Positions 47,975 to 59,880 of a stretch of DNA of 64,000 nucleotides are shown here, in pieces. Origin of the DNA: Chamaecyparis obtusa. Its lineage: Eukaryota; Streptophyta; Pinopsida; Cupressales; Cupressaceae. The position numbers and the translations under genes were made by a program. A model generated the notes under the pieces. That model did not search any database. It worked only from the letters and a program-made list of their open reading frames with translations, and had not been told where the DNA came from. Positions within the stretch are counted from its first letter, which is position 1, and each line of letters opens with the position of its first letter. The DNA lies in assembly GCA_027943335.1 (NCBI GenBank), contig BSBK01006343.1, positions 1-64,000 of the forward strand, read 5' to 3'.

Positions 47975-48443
47975 AGAAGCTACCAAGCAAGAAAATGAAC
48001 CTAAACTGAATGATGAGCAAAGAAGAGAAAAAGTACTAGAAAGACATGTTAAAAGACACCATCCACAAAATCAAATCATTGGAGATAAGCAAGCTCGCAT
48101 GATGACCTGAAGTAATTTAAGACATAACACATGCTTAGTTTGTGAGTTTAAACCTAAGAATGTTAGGGATGCACTTGAAAATGAGGAATGGATTAAGGCT
48201 ATGAATGAGGAAATTGAAAAGATTAAGAAGATTAAGACATGGACATTAGTACCCAGATTGAAAGATAAAAATGTAATTAGTACTAAGTGGATTTTTAGAA
48301 ACAAGTTAAATGAAAATGGTGAGGTCACTAGGAATAAGACAAGAGTTGTATGAAAGGGATGTGCACAAGAAGAAGGTATAGATTATGGTGAAACCTTTGC
48401 ACCTATTGCTAGACATTAAGGTGTTTGTATGCTACTTGCATAT
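47975..48443 (+). pseudogene. Ty1/copia element G, RT N-terminal part (fragment 2)
   Basis: Continues the copia frame after A. RRHPQNQIIGD-like sequence is followed by EEWIKAMNEEIEKIKK, WTLVPRLKDKNVISTKWIF and GIDYGETFAPIA, the standard start of copia reverse transcriptase. Stops at three or more places. Cut at 48443 by solo LTR K; target CATAT (48439-48443). Confidence 0.9.
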
Positions 48444-49300
48444 TGATGAAGGGTGCTCCCCTTAATGCCACAAACACATAACAGAAATAGAGAAACAACA
48501 ACAACAATATGCAAGAACAGAAAATTGGCTTCTTATTATCTACACAAATGTGGAATTACAAACTTTCAGAATTACAATATGCAAAGCCACATGGGCATTC
48601 CCTTACAATATTCTTTAGGACAAAGCCTCGAATCAATACCCAGATCTACTACCCAGAACTATTCTGAACTGCCTAAGACAATAATACAGCCTTCCTTATA
48701 TAGGCAATTTTCCACCGCCTGGGAAGGTTCCAGAATTTTAGCCAATAAGGCCGACCAACTTAGAATTATTTTATTTTACATTTTATTACATCATAGTCGG
48801 CTCAAGATAACCTTTGAAACCCGAACATAAATTTTGAAGAAAATTATTTTTCGCCATTTCAGGTGGCCCAACTTCCGAAGACCATAAGTCATCACCAGTT
48901 GACCCGCTCGGCTATTATAACCCCATTTCAAAAATGCCACGAAGCGCTCTACAGGCTTGACTAGCGCATGCGCTTGTCACCCAAATTTTTGACCTCATCC
49001 GGGGCCTCTAAAGCCTTCAAAACTGAGTTCAAAGTTTCTGTACCCTGCTGCCAATACCGAAAATCTTCAATATCTTCCAATATACACTTGATCTGGCAAT
49101 GAAACTTTACTGGCAGACTTATATGACCAAAATGAACCTCCAAGAAAGAAATAAGATCATTCTGAGCACATACGAAAATTACCAAAAATAGTAACTTTCC
49201 ATAAATAGCAGCTTTGCACAAAATAGCCCTTATTGAATACAAAAATAGAAATATTTTGGGTGATGCAAGATTGCTCTTACATCAGGATGCTCCTGCATCG
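48444..49300 (-). mobile_element. Element K: solo LTR of the A/F family
   Basis: An 857-bp reversed copy of the A/F LTR (plus strand TGATGAAGGGTGCTCCCC... to ...GCTCCTGCATCG) between exact CATAT duplications (48439-48443, 49301-49305). The last base is G instead of A, a terminal CA-to-CG change. Its middle part matches F better than A. Interior and second LTR are absent, as after LTR-LTR recombination. Confidence 0.93.
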
Positions 49301-49305
49301 CATAT

Positions 49306-49972
49306 GTTGCACATAAGGGATTCAAAGTATATCAAATGGATGTGAAATCAACTTTTCTGGATGGAATTCTTGAGGAGGATGTCTACATAGAACAACCGGA
49401 AGGTTTTGTTGATCCAAGTTAGAAGAACATGGTATGTAGACTACACAAATATTTGTATGGACTGAAGGAAGCACTAAGAGCATGGTATGAAATTTTGCAT
49501 GCTTATGTTATCAGTATTGGCTTTGTAAGGACTAGTGAAAAAAGTAATTTGTACATGAAAGGAGAATTTGATGATAATATTTTGATTGCTGAAATATTTG
49601 TTGATGATATAATCTTTGGTGGACATGATCTAATTTGCAAATATTTTTCTAATTAAATGAGAAAGGAATTTGAGATGTCAATGTTTGGAGAGATTAAATT
49701 CTTTCTAGGTTTGTAGATTATACAATAGAATGATGGGATTTTTATCACTCAATCAAAATACATTAAGGAAGTGATAAAGACTTTTGGCATGGAAGATTCA
49801 AAACCAGTAGGAACACTGATGGTAACATGATGTAAATTGGCAAAGGATGATGATTATACAAAAGTAAATTAGACACTATATAGATCAATGATTGGATAAT
49901 GGATGTATGTGGTACATAGTAGGCTTGATATAGTACATGCAGTTGGGATTGTCACAAGATTTTCTTCCAATC
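49306..49972 (+). pseudogene. Ty1/copia element G, RT and start of RNase H (fragment 3)
   Basis: Reads [48 protein letters not shown] (the RT catalytic YVDD-type motif, here FVDD), MSMFGEIKFFLGL, TQSKYIKEVIKTFGM and SRLDIVHAVGIVTRF, in the order of a copia RT and linker to RNase H. 49429-49653 is open; stops occur elsewhere. It ends abruptly at 49972, where H begins; RNase H proper and the right LTR of G are not found beyond H. Confidence 0.92.
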
Positions 49973-51560
49973 TGTTGGTTCCTATTTCCCACACTGTCAG
50001 ATTTACAATTTAATTAGAAAATTATTGTCAATGACTCTCAATAACCACTCCAAATCGGACATGAAAAAGGGCCAATTAACAAGGACTAAGATAATTATCC
50101 TCCTACACTTTAAGCTCCACATCATTCAGATGAGTATACCTCATCTGCACATACATAACTTCTTTTGACAAACAATAGGCTTGCAAGTATATCATTGTGG
50201 AATAGCCTCCAGACTCTTATAGGTAACCTATGTTGGAAACAATTGTCTGAAGGAAATTGCTACTCAAATTATGTATTGTCTTTGATGTCACACAATGTCA
50301 TAGTCTGCAACAATCAGTTCCTACCGAGCTCAGTCGGTCTGCCAGACAGGAATATTAGTGTTTACCGAGTCCACTCGATCATCAAAGGAAATTCAGTGTT
50401 TACCGAGTTCACTCGGTCATCAAAGGAAATTCAGTGTTTACCGAGTTCAGTCGGTCATCAAAGGAAATTCAGTGTTTACCGAGTTCAGTCGGTCATCAAA
50501 GGAAATTCAGTGTTTACCGAGTTCAGTCAGTCATCAAAGGAAATTCAGTGTTTACCGAGTTCAGTCGGTCATCAAAGGAAATTTAGTGTTTACCGAGTTC
50601 AGTCGGTCGTCAAAGGAAATTCAGTGTTTACCGAGTTCAGTCGGTTATCGAAGGTAAAGGATTGTCGGTGTTTACCGAGTTCCCTCGGTCTCCGAAAGAT
50701 TATAGAAAGTTATGGTCACTGAGCACTGTCGGCCCTTGAAGGATTTTTGCAAATAGAGTTTGCTTAATTCAGCTAACTGTTATACTAAATAATGTTGATT
50801 TGACAAATCTAAAATTATATAAATAAAAGGTCAAATGTGAAAAATAAACAAGAAATATAGCAGAAGATTTACAGAAGAAAGACAGGAAAGGTGTGTGCGA
50901 ATTTGTGAAGGATGTTCAGATCTCCTTGAGGTGCAGCACAGATTTATTCGATCAGGAAGGATCACACATATGCAGAACAGAGATCTGTAATCAGCAAGAC
51001 AGTTGCATTATTATACAGGTCATTTTTCATTGTTACCTTCTTATCATTGTAACAGTGAATTCTAAATCTCTTAACCGAGTTGGTTTAACAACCATATTGT
51101 AAATCCTCTAACAAGGTGACAATTCTATTGAATTGTTTTCAAGACCTCTTACCAGGCCACTCCTAGCAGGGTGTTTAAATCCTCTAATAAGGTCACACCT
51201 AACAGTGTGTTTTGTAACCTTTTACTGGGTTGGCTTCTAACTGGGCATCACTTTAGAAAAGTGAAAATCAGTATCTAGATACATTGGTGGTTTTTCCTAT
51301 ATTGGGTTTCCACGTTAAAATCTTGTGTCTCTTGTGTTCTCAATTGCTATCTTAATCATACACCAGTGCTGATGAATATCTAAAAGATAATTTTTGCTAA
51401 TACTTTCTGCATCTTCAAAGTTACTGCAATCTATTTACCAAGTGCTAAAACAGATAACATTGTTAAGATATCCTAAGGGATCTAGAAAGAATTAATTGTG
51501 AAGTGTTTTATGGTTGACTGATTCACCCCCCCTCTCAGTCACTTCATCCATATTCCATCA
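49973..51560 (+). mobile_element. Element H: LTR-like insert with a 38-bp repeat array
   Basis: Begins TGTTGGTTCCTATTTCCC and appears to end TATTCCATCA at 51560. Near its right end is TGATTCACCCCCCCTCTCAG-like sequence (51519-51538), also found in the LTR of I. No primer site follows, so it looks like a solo LTR. The left target word CAATC (49968-49972) has no copy at the right edge, and copia G does not resume, so DNA to the right has probably been deleted or rearranged. The right end is uncertain. Confidence 0.55.
50320..50705. repeat. 38-bp minisatellite with CCGAGTTCAGTCGG core
   Basis: Eight to nine units of GTGTTTACCGAGTTCAGTCG plus GTCATCAAAGGAAATTCA, well conserved at first and diverged at the ends. 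The period is not a multiple of three, so all three plus frames stay open and mimic a 185-codon ORF (50165-50719), which is not a gene. The core ACCGAGTTCAGTCGGT is nearly self-complementary. Confidence 0.93.
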
Positions 51561-52293
51561 ACCTATACCTCAATGAATCACCAAGTCTTATGCAATATCC
51601 TACTTGCATATAATGAGTCTGAAAACTAGAAAGGACTTCTAACTCCTATCAAATATGAAAGGGAAAATGATTTCATTTGATTGAGTTGATGATTTTGGGT
51701 TGAATGGACCTTTGAAATACCCCAATTCTCTCATAGACTAGTGCCTTATCTAATGGGAAATAGAGTCAAATAGATCACTGCAATAGTGAGCTATGAACAG
51801 AGAAGACAATACATTCTAATATGTTGATGCCTTACACCAAACATACACCATTGATCAGATCCTACTTAGCAATCCACTCATGTACTCAGATATGCAATCA
51901 TCTATTCTAAGGATTTTAACCTTCCCCCTAGAAGAGACATAGAAACAAGCAATACATTAATCACCATCCATTGAAAGATAGGTATGAGATACCCTTGATA
52001 TCCCAACTCATACACATCTGAAAACTAGTCTTAAACAAATCTATTGGAAATATCTTCAGACATACAATAAAAAAACTAAAACACCCTTGATGCACTAATC
52101 AATAAGCTCAACAACCAAATGGAGACAATCTGATATTAGTATGAAAATATCAAGATCTTATTCATAAGACAAGCTGTTACAACTTATATTATATTATCCA
52201 AGCCATAAAGGAAAGAGGGAACACCCTATATGTAGAGAAGAAGGCAATATATTTTTAGGAAGAAAACCACTCATGGAGCCAACTCTGAGAAAG
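51561..52293. other. Unassigned DNA, insertion target of F
   Basis: No coding frame or LTR recognised. Continues beyond F at 58616. Phrases such as AATGAATCACCAAGTCTTATG resemble words in the duplicated region near 59900 (CTGAATCACCAAGACTTATT), so it may be part of the same unknown repeat. Confidence 0.5.
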
Positions 52294-53130
52294 TGATGCA
52301 GGAGCATCCTAGGTGTAAGAGCAATCTTGCATCACCCAAAAATATTTTTTGTTTTTGTATTCAATAAGGGCTATCTTGTGTAGAGCTGCTATTTATGGAA
52401 ACTTGCTATTTTTAGTAAGTTGGTCATATGATTTTGGAATGTTCTGATTTCACATGTGGAGGTTCATCTCAGTCGTATCAGCCTGCTAGTAAAGTTTCAT
52501 TGACAGATCAAGTCTAGCTTTCTAGATATTGAAGATTTTTGATATTCGCAGAAGGGTACAAAAATTTTGAAATTAGTTTTGAAGGCTTTAGAGGCCCCAG
52601 ATGAGGTAAAAAATTTGAGTGATAGGCACTTGCGTGAGTCAAGCTTGTAGAGCACTTCGTTGCCTATCCGAATTGGGGTTATAATAGTCAATCAGAGCAA
52701 TTGGCGATGACTTATGGTCTTTAGAAGTTGAGTCACCTAAAATGGCAGAAAATAATTTTCCTTCAAAATTTATGTTCGGGTTTCAAAAGTTATTTTGAGC
52801 CGACTTTGATGTAATAAATTGTAAAATAAAATAATTCTAAGTTTGGTCAGCCCTTTGAGCTAAATTTTTGGAACCTTCTCGGGTGGTGGAAATTGCCTAT
52901 GTAAAGAAGGCCTGTAGTGTTGTCTTAGGCAGTTCTGGGTAATAATTCAAGGCTTGTCCTATAGAATATTGTAAGGGAATGCCCATGTGGCTTTGCATAT
53001 TGTCATTCTAAAAGTTTGTAATTCCACATTTGTGGAGATAATAAGAAGCCAATTTTTTGTTCTTGCATATTGTTGTTGTTTCTCTATTTCTATTATGTGT
53101 TTGTGGTATTAAGGGGAGCACCCTTCATCA
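52294..53130 (+). repeat. Element F 5' LTR
   Basis: TGATGCAGGAGCATCC...CCCTTCATCA. TATA-like TATGTAAAG at 52899-52907 (TATATAAAG in the 3' LTR at 58365-58373). Confidence 0.95.
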
Positions 53131-53132
53131 AT

Positions 53133-53145
53133 TGGTATCAGAGCA
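53133..53145 (+). other. Element F primer binding site (tRNA-iMet)
   Basis: TGGTATCAGAGCA two bases after the LTR; exact canonical initiator-Met primer site. Confidence 0.95.
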
Positions 53146-53225
53146 AGATTTCCTGAGTGTGTAAATAGATCGCCGACTGTGAGGTAGTTTGCACCATGAC
53201 CGTGGTTAGAGTTTCAGTGCACATT

Positions 53226-54890
53226 GCAAAAATACCTCCATAAACGGAACGTGGTGGAAGAGCTGATGTTGTAACACCTAAGGTTAGAGCACTCCAGAGA
53301 CAAGTGTGAGCATTGAAAGAAGAGATTCATAGAGGAATGAATCTTAATGTTAGAGACAAAAGTGAGGATGAAGCTGAAGAAGAAGATCAAGAAGGAGAAG
53401 TTTAAATTATGAACCAGGAGGAAGAAAGACTTTTTAGGCCATTTCCAAGATTGGGAAAAGATCTAAGATTAAGGTTCCTACATTTTCTGGAAATCTTAAC
53501 CCAGAAGAATTGATCGACCAAATCAATGAAAGTGAGAAATATTTTGAGTATGAAGATGTTGAGGATCTTGATAAGGTCAACTTTGTGAAGGCCAGACTAA
53601 AAGGTCATGCAAAGATCTTGTGGCAAGAGATTCAATTGGAGCAAAATAGAAGAGGGAAAGATAAAATCAAAAGATGGGATCAGATGGTAGATAAATTGAA
53701 GTGATAGTTCATTCCTGTTGATTATGAGCTTGATCTACTAAAGAAAATGAAAAGTTTGAAGCAAGCAGGAAAATCTGTTCAGGAGTATACAGAGGAGTTC
53801 TATCAACTCCTCATCAGAATAGGCCATGCAGAAGCTAATAAGGAGAAATTTGTCTGATACCTTAATAGGTTAAGGCCAAGAATTTAAGAGGAGTTGAATC
53901 TAGTTCGAATGAACAGTATTGAGGAGGCATACTAGTTTTCCCTAAAAGTAGAGAAAAAGATGAACAAGAAGTTTGAGAGTAGACAAAATGAAAAAGGTCA
54001 TGGTGGAGGATCTAGTGGCCGAAATGAAGATCCAAAAAAGAAGGATGAGGCCAGTAGTAGTTAGAATCAGCGAGGAAACAATTCCAATCATTTCCAAGAT
54101 CAAAATAATAGAGATCAGAGAGGAAGAGGGAGAGGACAAGGATCTGGAAGAGGAGGCTTCTGTGGAACATATTTTCACTATGCAGAAGAAGGTCATAGGG
54201 CATTTGAATGTCCTCAGCACTAAGGAAGAATAGACAAGAGAAATGAAGGCTAGGCCAGAGTTGCACATGTAGATGAAGATGTCAAACCATCACATTCTGA
54301 AGGTGTTGAAAGAGGAGAAATGCTGATTAATAGAAGAGTCCTGTTGAGTGGTGAGAATGAACCTGAACAAAGGAGGAGCATGTTCCACACCAGGTGCAAG
54401 TGTGAGGGTAAGTGTTGTGATGTGATTATTGATAGTGGAAGCATTGAAAATTTGGTGTCATAAGAGATGGTGACAAAGTTGAAGCTCTAGAGATAGAAAC
54501 ACCCACATCCATATTAGATTGCCTGGGTATAGGATGACCACAAGGTCATGGTCAATGAACAATGCCTAGTGAAGTTCAAGATTGGTGGATATCATGATGA
54601 GGTACTATGTGATATTATATCTATGGATGTATGTCATATGTTGTTGGGTAGACCATGGCAGTTTGATAGGTGTGTTGTACATGATGGTCATGTGAATACC
54701 TATTTCCTGACAAAGGATGGAGTGCGACATAAGCTAAAGCCATTGAATGACATAGAAGAAAAAGTATGTGGTAGTGCAAGAATAACTTTTGTTGATGGAA
54801 AAAATTTTCTAGATGGTATGAGGCATGAGCATCTGTGTTTTTCTTTAATTCTAAAAGCTGGTAAAGAGGAAGTAGAAGATGCTCCTATAT
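53226..54890 (+). pseudogene. Element F gag and protease
   Basis: The Gag start codon has decayed (ATACCTCC against ATGCCTCC in A). The best Gag block is 53510-53700 with EKYFEYEDVEDLDKVNFVKA and RRGKDKIKRWDQMVDKLK. A decayed knuckle FHYAEEGHRAFECPQ lies near 54170-54215. Protease-like IIDSGSIENLVS occurs near 54425-54460, then HMLLGRPWQFDRCVVHDGHV (54548-54889 open). The single polyprotein plan is inferred from related elements. Stops are mainly TAG/TGA/TAA at Gln, Arg or Trp positions. Confidence 0.88.
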
Positions 54891-57722
54891 AAGTTGAAAA
54901 ATTATTGAATGAGTTTTAGGATATTGTATCTAATAATGTGCCTGATGGATTACCACTAGTCAAGAAGATTAGTTATCAGATGGACTTGATCCCAAGAGTG
55001 AGTTTTCCGAATAAGGCAGCACACAGAATGACACATGTAGAAAGTGAGGAGTTGAAGAGACAAGTACATGAGTTGTTACAGAAAGGATTGATCCCTGACA
55101 GTCTGAGTCCCTGTGCTGTACCAGTGGTATTAGCACCAAAAAAGAATGGAGAGTGGAGGATGTGTATAGATTCTAGAGCAATAAACAAGATCACAATCAA
55201 GTACAGGTTTCCATTGCCATGAATGGATGATATTATGGACTATTTGAGTGGAGCTATATATTTCATAAAGATAGATCTAAAGAGTAGATATCATTAGATT
55301 CAGATCAAAGAAGGAGATAAATGGAAGACCGCCTTCAAGACAAAAGAAGGATTGTATGAGTGGTTAGTCATGCCTTTTGGGCTAACCAACGCACCAAGCA
55401 CTTTCATGTGGCTAAGGAATGAGGTTCTCAAAGAATTTCTGGGTAAGTTTGTCATTGTTTACCTAGATGATATTTTGATCTTTACTAAGACATTGGAGGA
55501 GCATATGATGCATATTCATATGGTATTTGAGAAGTTGAGAGAAGAGAAATTGTTGATTAATTTGAAGAAGTGCAGTTTTGTGAAGAAGGAGTTAGTGTAT
55601 TTGAGATTTGTAGTTTTAGCAGAAGGTCTAAAAATGGACCCAGAGAAGGTACAGGCTATCCTTGAATGGCCTAATCCAAGGAATGCTACTGAGGTAAGAT
55701 CTTTTCATGGTCTAGCTACTTTTTATAGAAAGTTTATAAGAAATTTTAGCAGTATTTGTGGACCCTTGACTGAAACAATGAGAGGGGATAGAAAAGAGTT
55801 TAAGTGGACTAATGGGGCAGAAAAGAGTTTTCAATTGTTGAAACAAAAAGTTACAGAGCAACCTATTTTAGCACTTCCATATTTTGATAAGGTGTTTCAA
55901 GTAGATTGTGATGCTAGTGGTACTGTAATAGGAGCTGTTATGAGCCAAGAAGGTAAACCTATTGCTTATTTCAGTGAGAAATTAAATGATGCCAAGAGAA
56001 AGTATTTTGTTTATGATCAGGAATTTTATGCTATAGTTCAGGCATTAAAGAAGTGAAGACATTATCTACTTCCTAAGGATTTTATTTTGTATACTGATCA
56101 TCAAGCTTTGCAATATTTGAATAGTCAAGGAAAGTTGAATCAGAGGCATTTGAAATGGGTTGAGTTTTTGCAGAGTTATACATTTGTTTTGAAACACAGG
56201 AGTGAAAAGTCTAATAGGGTTACAGATGCTCTTAGCAGAAGGCAACTATTGCTGACAAAAATGTAGATTGAAGTGGTTGGGTTCAAGGAACTCAAGAATT
56301 TGTATCCAGAGGATCTTGATTTTGGTGAAGCTTGGAAACCTTGTACAGAACTGGTTACTCTAGACAGGATGAAATGGCTAGATTTCATCATACAGGATGA
56401 TATGCTATTCAGAGGGAGTCATTTGTGCATTCTATGAAGTTCTATGAGGGAGAATCTTATCAAAGAGAAGCATAGCAGAGGATTGGCTGGACATTTTGGT
56501 CGTGATAAAACCCTTGCTTTGGTTAGTGAGAATTATTATTGGCCACAATTGTAGCAAGATGTGAAGAAGTTTGTATAGAGTTGTAGAGTATGTCAAATGG
56601 TGAAAGGAGTGAAGTAGAATACAGGGTTGTATCAGCCATTATCTATACCAGAGAAGCCTTGGGAGGATATTAGCATGGACTTTGTTCTTGGTTTACCGAG
56701 GACTCAGCGGGGACATGATTCAATTTTTGTGGTGGTTGACAGATTTTCAAAGATGGCACATTTCATTCCCTACAAGAAGACTAATGATGTTGTTCATGTA
56801 GCAGAATTATTTTTTAGAGAAGTAGTGAGACTACATGGTTTGCCAAAGACCATAGTTTTTAGATTGGGACACTAAGTTTGTTGGATATTTCTGGCATACA
56901 TTGTGGAAGAAGTTGAAGATAGATTTGAAGTTTAGTTCATCACATCATCCACAGATTGATGGACAAATAGATGTGGTGAATAGGAGTTTGGGAAATTTGC
57001 TGAGATGTTTGGTTGGAGATAAGCCAACAAGATGGGATTTGATTTTACCACAGGCAGAATTTGTATACAATAATTCTATCAACAGGAGCACTGGTAAATC
57101 ACCATTCTAGATTGTATATGGAAGTAGTCCAAGAAATGCATCTAAATTGAGAAAGATAGATAAAGGAGAAATAAGTAGTGCTGAAGCTGAGGATTTTGCA
57201 GAACACTTGAAGAACATCCCTGGTGAGGTGAGGAAGCACATTACCTGGATGAATGCGTAGTATAAGGCTAAGGTAGATGAGAAAAGGAGGCATAAGGAAT
57301 TTCAGGTTGGGGATGAAGTCATGGTTCATTTGCAGAAAGAGCGGTTTCTAGTTGGTACATATAACAAGCTGAAAATGAAAAAGTTTGGGCCATGTAAGAT
57401 ACTATAGAAGTATGATTCAGGAAATGCATATGAGGTAGAATTGCCTAGTGGGCTGAATATTTCACCAGTGTTTAACATTTCAGATTTGACAGAGTATCAT
57501 GAAAGAAGTGTTGAAGATGACATCACAATAGCACAGTGGAGTATTCCAACAACTAGTTCAGATACCAAGGAGATTGAGGACATATCGGATAATCAAGTTG
57601 GCAGAAGCATAAGGAACAGGACATATGAAGAATATCTGGTCAAGTGGAGATGACCTGTTGAAGATTCATCATGGCTAACAAGGGAGGAGGTTAACCATCT
57701 TGGTTTTCCTCTACACACCTGA
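54891..57722 (+). pseudogene. Element F pol: RT, RNase H, integrase, chromodomain
   Basis: RT starts with KGLIPDSLSPCAVPVVLAPK and [20 protein letters not shown] (54938-55219). 55352-56053 is open with [19 protein letters not shown], catalytic [10 protein letters not shown] intact, then RNase H ([20 protein letters not shown]). Integrase: zinc-binding region near 56480-56600 and core at 56627-57107 ([38 protein letters not shown]) with a frameshift near 56865. The C-terminal domain and chromodomain (YEEYLVKWR, stop, WLTREEVNHLGFPLHT) end at 57722. The integrase plus chromodomain arrangement places it among chromoviruses; I do not assign the clade. Confidence 0.92.
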
Positions 57723-57760
57723 GTCATGACAGGGTCACTTCTCAAATTACCATGGGTGTC

Positions 57761-58610
57761 TGATGCAGGAGCATCCTGGGTGTAAGAGCATTCTTGCATC
57801 ACCCAAAAATATTTTTTATTTTTGTATTCAATAAGGGCTATCTTGTGTAGAGCTGCTATTTATGGAAACTTGCTATTTTTAGTAAGTTGGTCATACAATC
57901 TTAGAATGTTCTAATTTCACATGTGGAGGTTCATCTCAGTTGTATTAGCTTGCCAGTAAAGTTTCATTGATAGATCAAGTCTAGCTTTGGATATATTGAA
58001 GATTTTCGGTATTGGCAGCAGGGTACAGAAACTTTGAACCTAGTTTTGAAGGATTTAGAGGCTTCGGATGAGGTCAAAAATTTGAGTGATGGGCACTTGT
58101 GCTAGTTAAGCTTGTAGAGTGCTTTGTGGCCTTTCCGAATTGGGGTTATAATAGTCAATCGAAGCAACTGGTGATGACTTATGGTCTTCAGAAGTTGAGT
58201 CACCTGAAATGGCAGAAAATAATTTTCTTTCAAAATTTATGTTCGGGTTTCAAAAGTTATTTTGAGCTGACTTTGATGTAATAAATTGTAAAATAAAATA
58301 ATTCTAAGTTTGGTCATCCCTTTGGGCTAAATTTCTGGAACCTTCTCAGGTGGTGGAAATTGCTTATATAAAGAAGGCCCATAGTGTTGTCTTAGACAGT
58401 TATGGGTAGTAGATCTGGGTAATAATTCAAGGCTTGTCCTATAGAATATTGTAAGGGAATGCCCATGTGGCTTTGCATATTGTAATTCTAAAAGTTTATA
58501 ATTCCACATTTGTGGAGATAATAAGAAGCCAATTTTCTATTCTTGCATATTGTTGTTGTTTCTCTGTTTCTATTATGTGTTTGTGGTATTAAGGGGAGCA
58601 CCCTTCATTA
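57761..58610 (+). repeat. Element F 3' LTR
   Basis: Direct copy of the 5' LTR, preceded by ACCATGGGTGTC, which takes the place of a purine tract in this family (A has CTCTGAGTGTC). Confidence 0.94.
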
Positions 58611-58615
58611 AAAAG

Positions 58616-59880
58616 TTGCAAAGAATTAGGAACCCCTCAAGGTTACCAAAAAATGGAACCCTTCTAAATGATCTTAGAAATCCTTATAAAGGATTGTAAC
58701 AAGCTCTAGATCATTTAGGTCAACATAGGTCTACAACCCCCAAGTATAACAAGAAATGAAAACAAACAAGAAAGCCTGGAAACCTGAGAGAATTAGATCA
58801 AATCCGATGTACAATTATATGGGTTTCATCATCATAGGTTGACTTCAAATACATATTCAATAGATTTCTTGTTGCAGAAAAAACAAAAATAAATGCTAGG
58901 ACCACCAAAAGGAAACTTCCCTGAATCAAATAATGGAAACAACTGGCACTCATCAAAACCTATCCGCCCTTGTCAAAACATTAGTCCTCAGCATTAACTC
59001 AGCATGGCACACCAGGAAATAAAATCAGCACATGACAACCACCAATATATTCTTCATTATTTCTCACTTGCAACCATCCCAAAAAAATCAAATATGATCT
59101 AGCTTTTGTCATTTATGGCTCACTGTAACAAACCCTGACAAGAAACCCTAGTAGAAATTTCAAATTATCGGTAGCAATAGCTAACTGATTCATTTTAAAA
59201 CATGATCATTGATCTTAGTCTTTTCAGGCACATCGAACGGTCTTCAAAATTTGACAACAGTCACTTAACCCTTTAAATTATTCAGCCACATCATCTTATG
59301 TTAGAAACCAATTAGAATTGAGAACCTCAGCAACACCTGGCACTGAGGACCCACCCCCTTATTAGTCTTTCCAATGGACAGTTGGCGTAAACTTGTGATC
59401 ATTATCCATCCTGCATCTTTCCTTTGTGAAATCACGACCAGCATAGATCTTCTCTGGATTTGCAATCTCTTTATCTTAACCTTGGCAAGCTCCTTCTTAA
59501 CCCTTAGTCATCTGGCGAATATGCAACTGAAGGCATTCTCAAAGTTTCTCAATACTTTCTTAACCACAGTCCGATTAGGAGATCACACAAATGAAGCATT
59601 CACAAGATTGCTGAGTTTTTCTTTAATTCTGGGTTTCATCTAGTGAACAAGTCACCACCTGATCATATATTCATCAATGATCGAGTTCAATCTCTAAGCC
59701 TTTAGACTTTACCCTAGGATTGATCACAAGATCATAGGATTGAAACATTCACTGAATCTCAAAACATTTCTCTTGACCCTGGTTACATTTGGAGAATAGG
59801 AGATAGCCCTTATTCCCCAAGTCGCCAGATCTTTCACTTAAACTGAGTTATATCTTGAGATTACATGTAGACCATTGACC
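58616..59880. other. Unassigned non-coding DNA
   Basis: Continuation of the F target. No domain found; the 89-codon open frame at 59374-59643 looks like chance. A polypyrimidine/AC-rich composition and words such as TCGCCAGATC suggest an old repeat of the type duplicated just to the right. Confidence 0.5.

Larger units (their letters stand above)
52294..58610 (+). mobile_element. Element F: near-complete Ty3/gypsy chromovirus
   Basis: 6317 bp with LTRs 52294-53130 (837 bp) and 57761-58610 (850 bp), flanked by GAAAG (52289-52293) and AAAAG (58611-58615), one mismatch. The last bases of the 3' LTR have decayed to CATTA. Full order gag, protease, RT, RNase H, integrase, chromodomain is present without nested inserts, making F the reference copy for A, E and K. 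About 9% of sampled LTR positions differ. Confidence 0.96.

Noticed and set aside
50320..50705. CRISPR-like repeat-spacer array
   Set aside because: The units are contiguous with no unique spacers, in eukaryotic retrotransposon DNA.
50165..50722. 185-codon open frame with repeated SSKEIQCLPSSVGHQRKF
   Set aside because: The 38-bp tandem array has no stop in any of three frames, so the open frame is an effect of the repeat. An overlapping frame shows the same peptides.
59374..59643. 89-codon frame as a membrane protein gene
   Set aside because: It is hydrophobic by composition, but there is no homology cue, no neighbouring gene structure, and similar chance frames are common in this AT-rich DNA.
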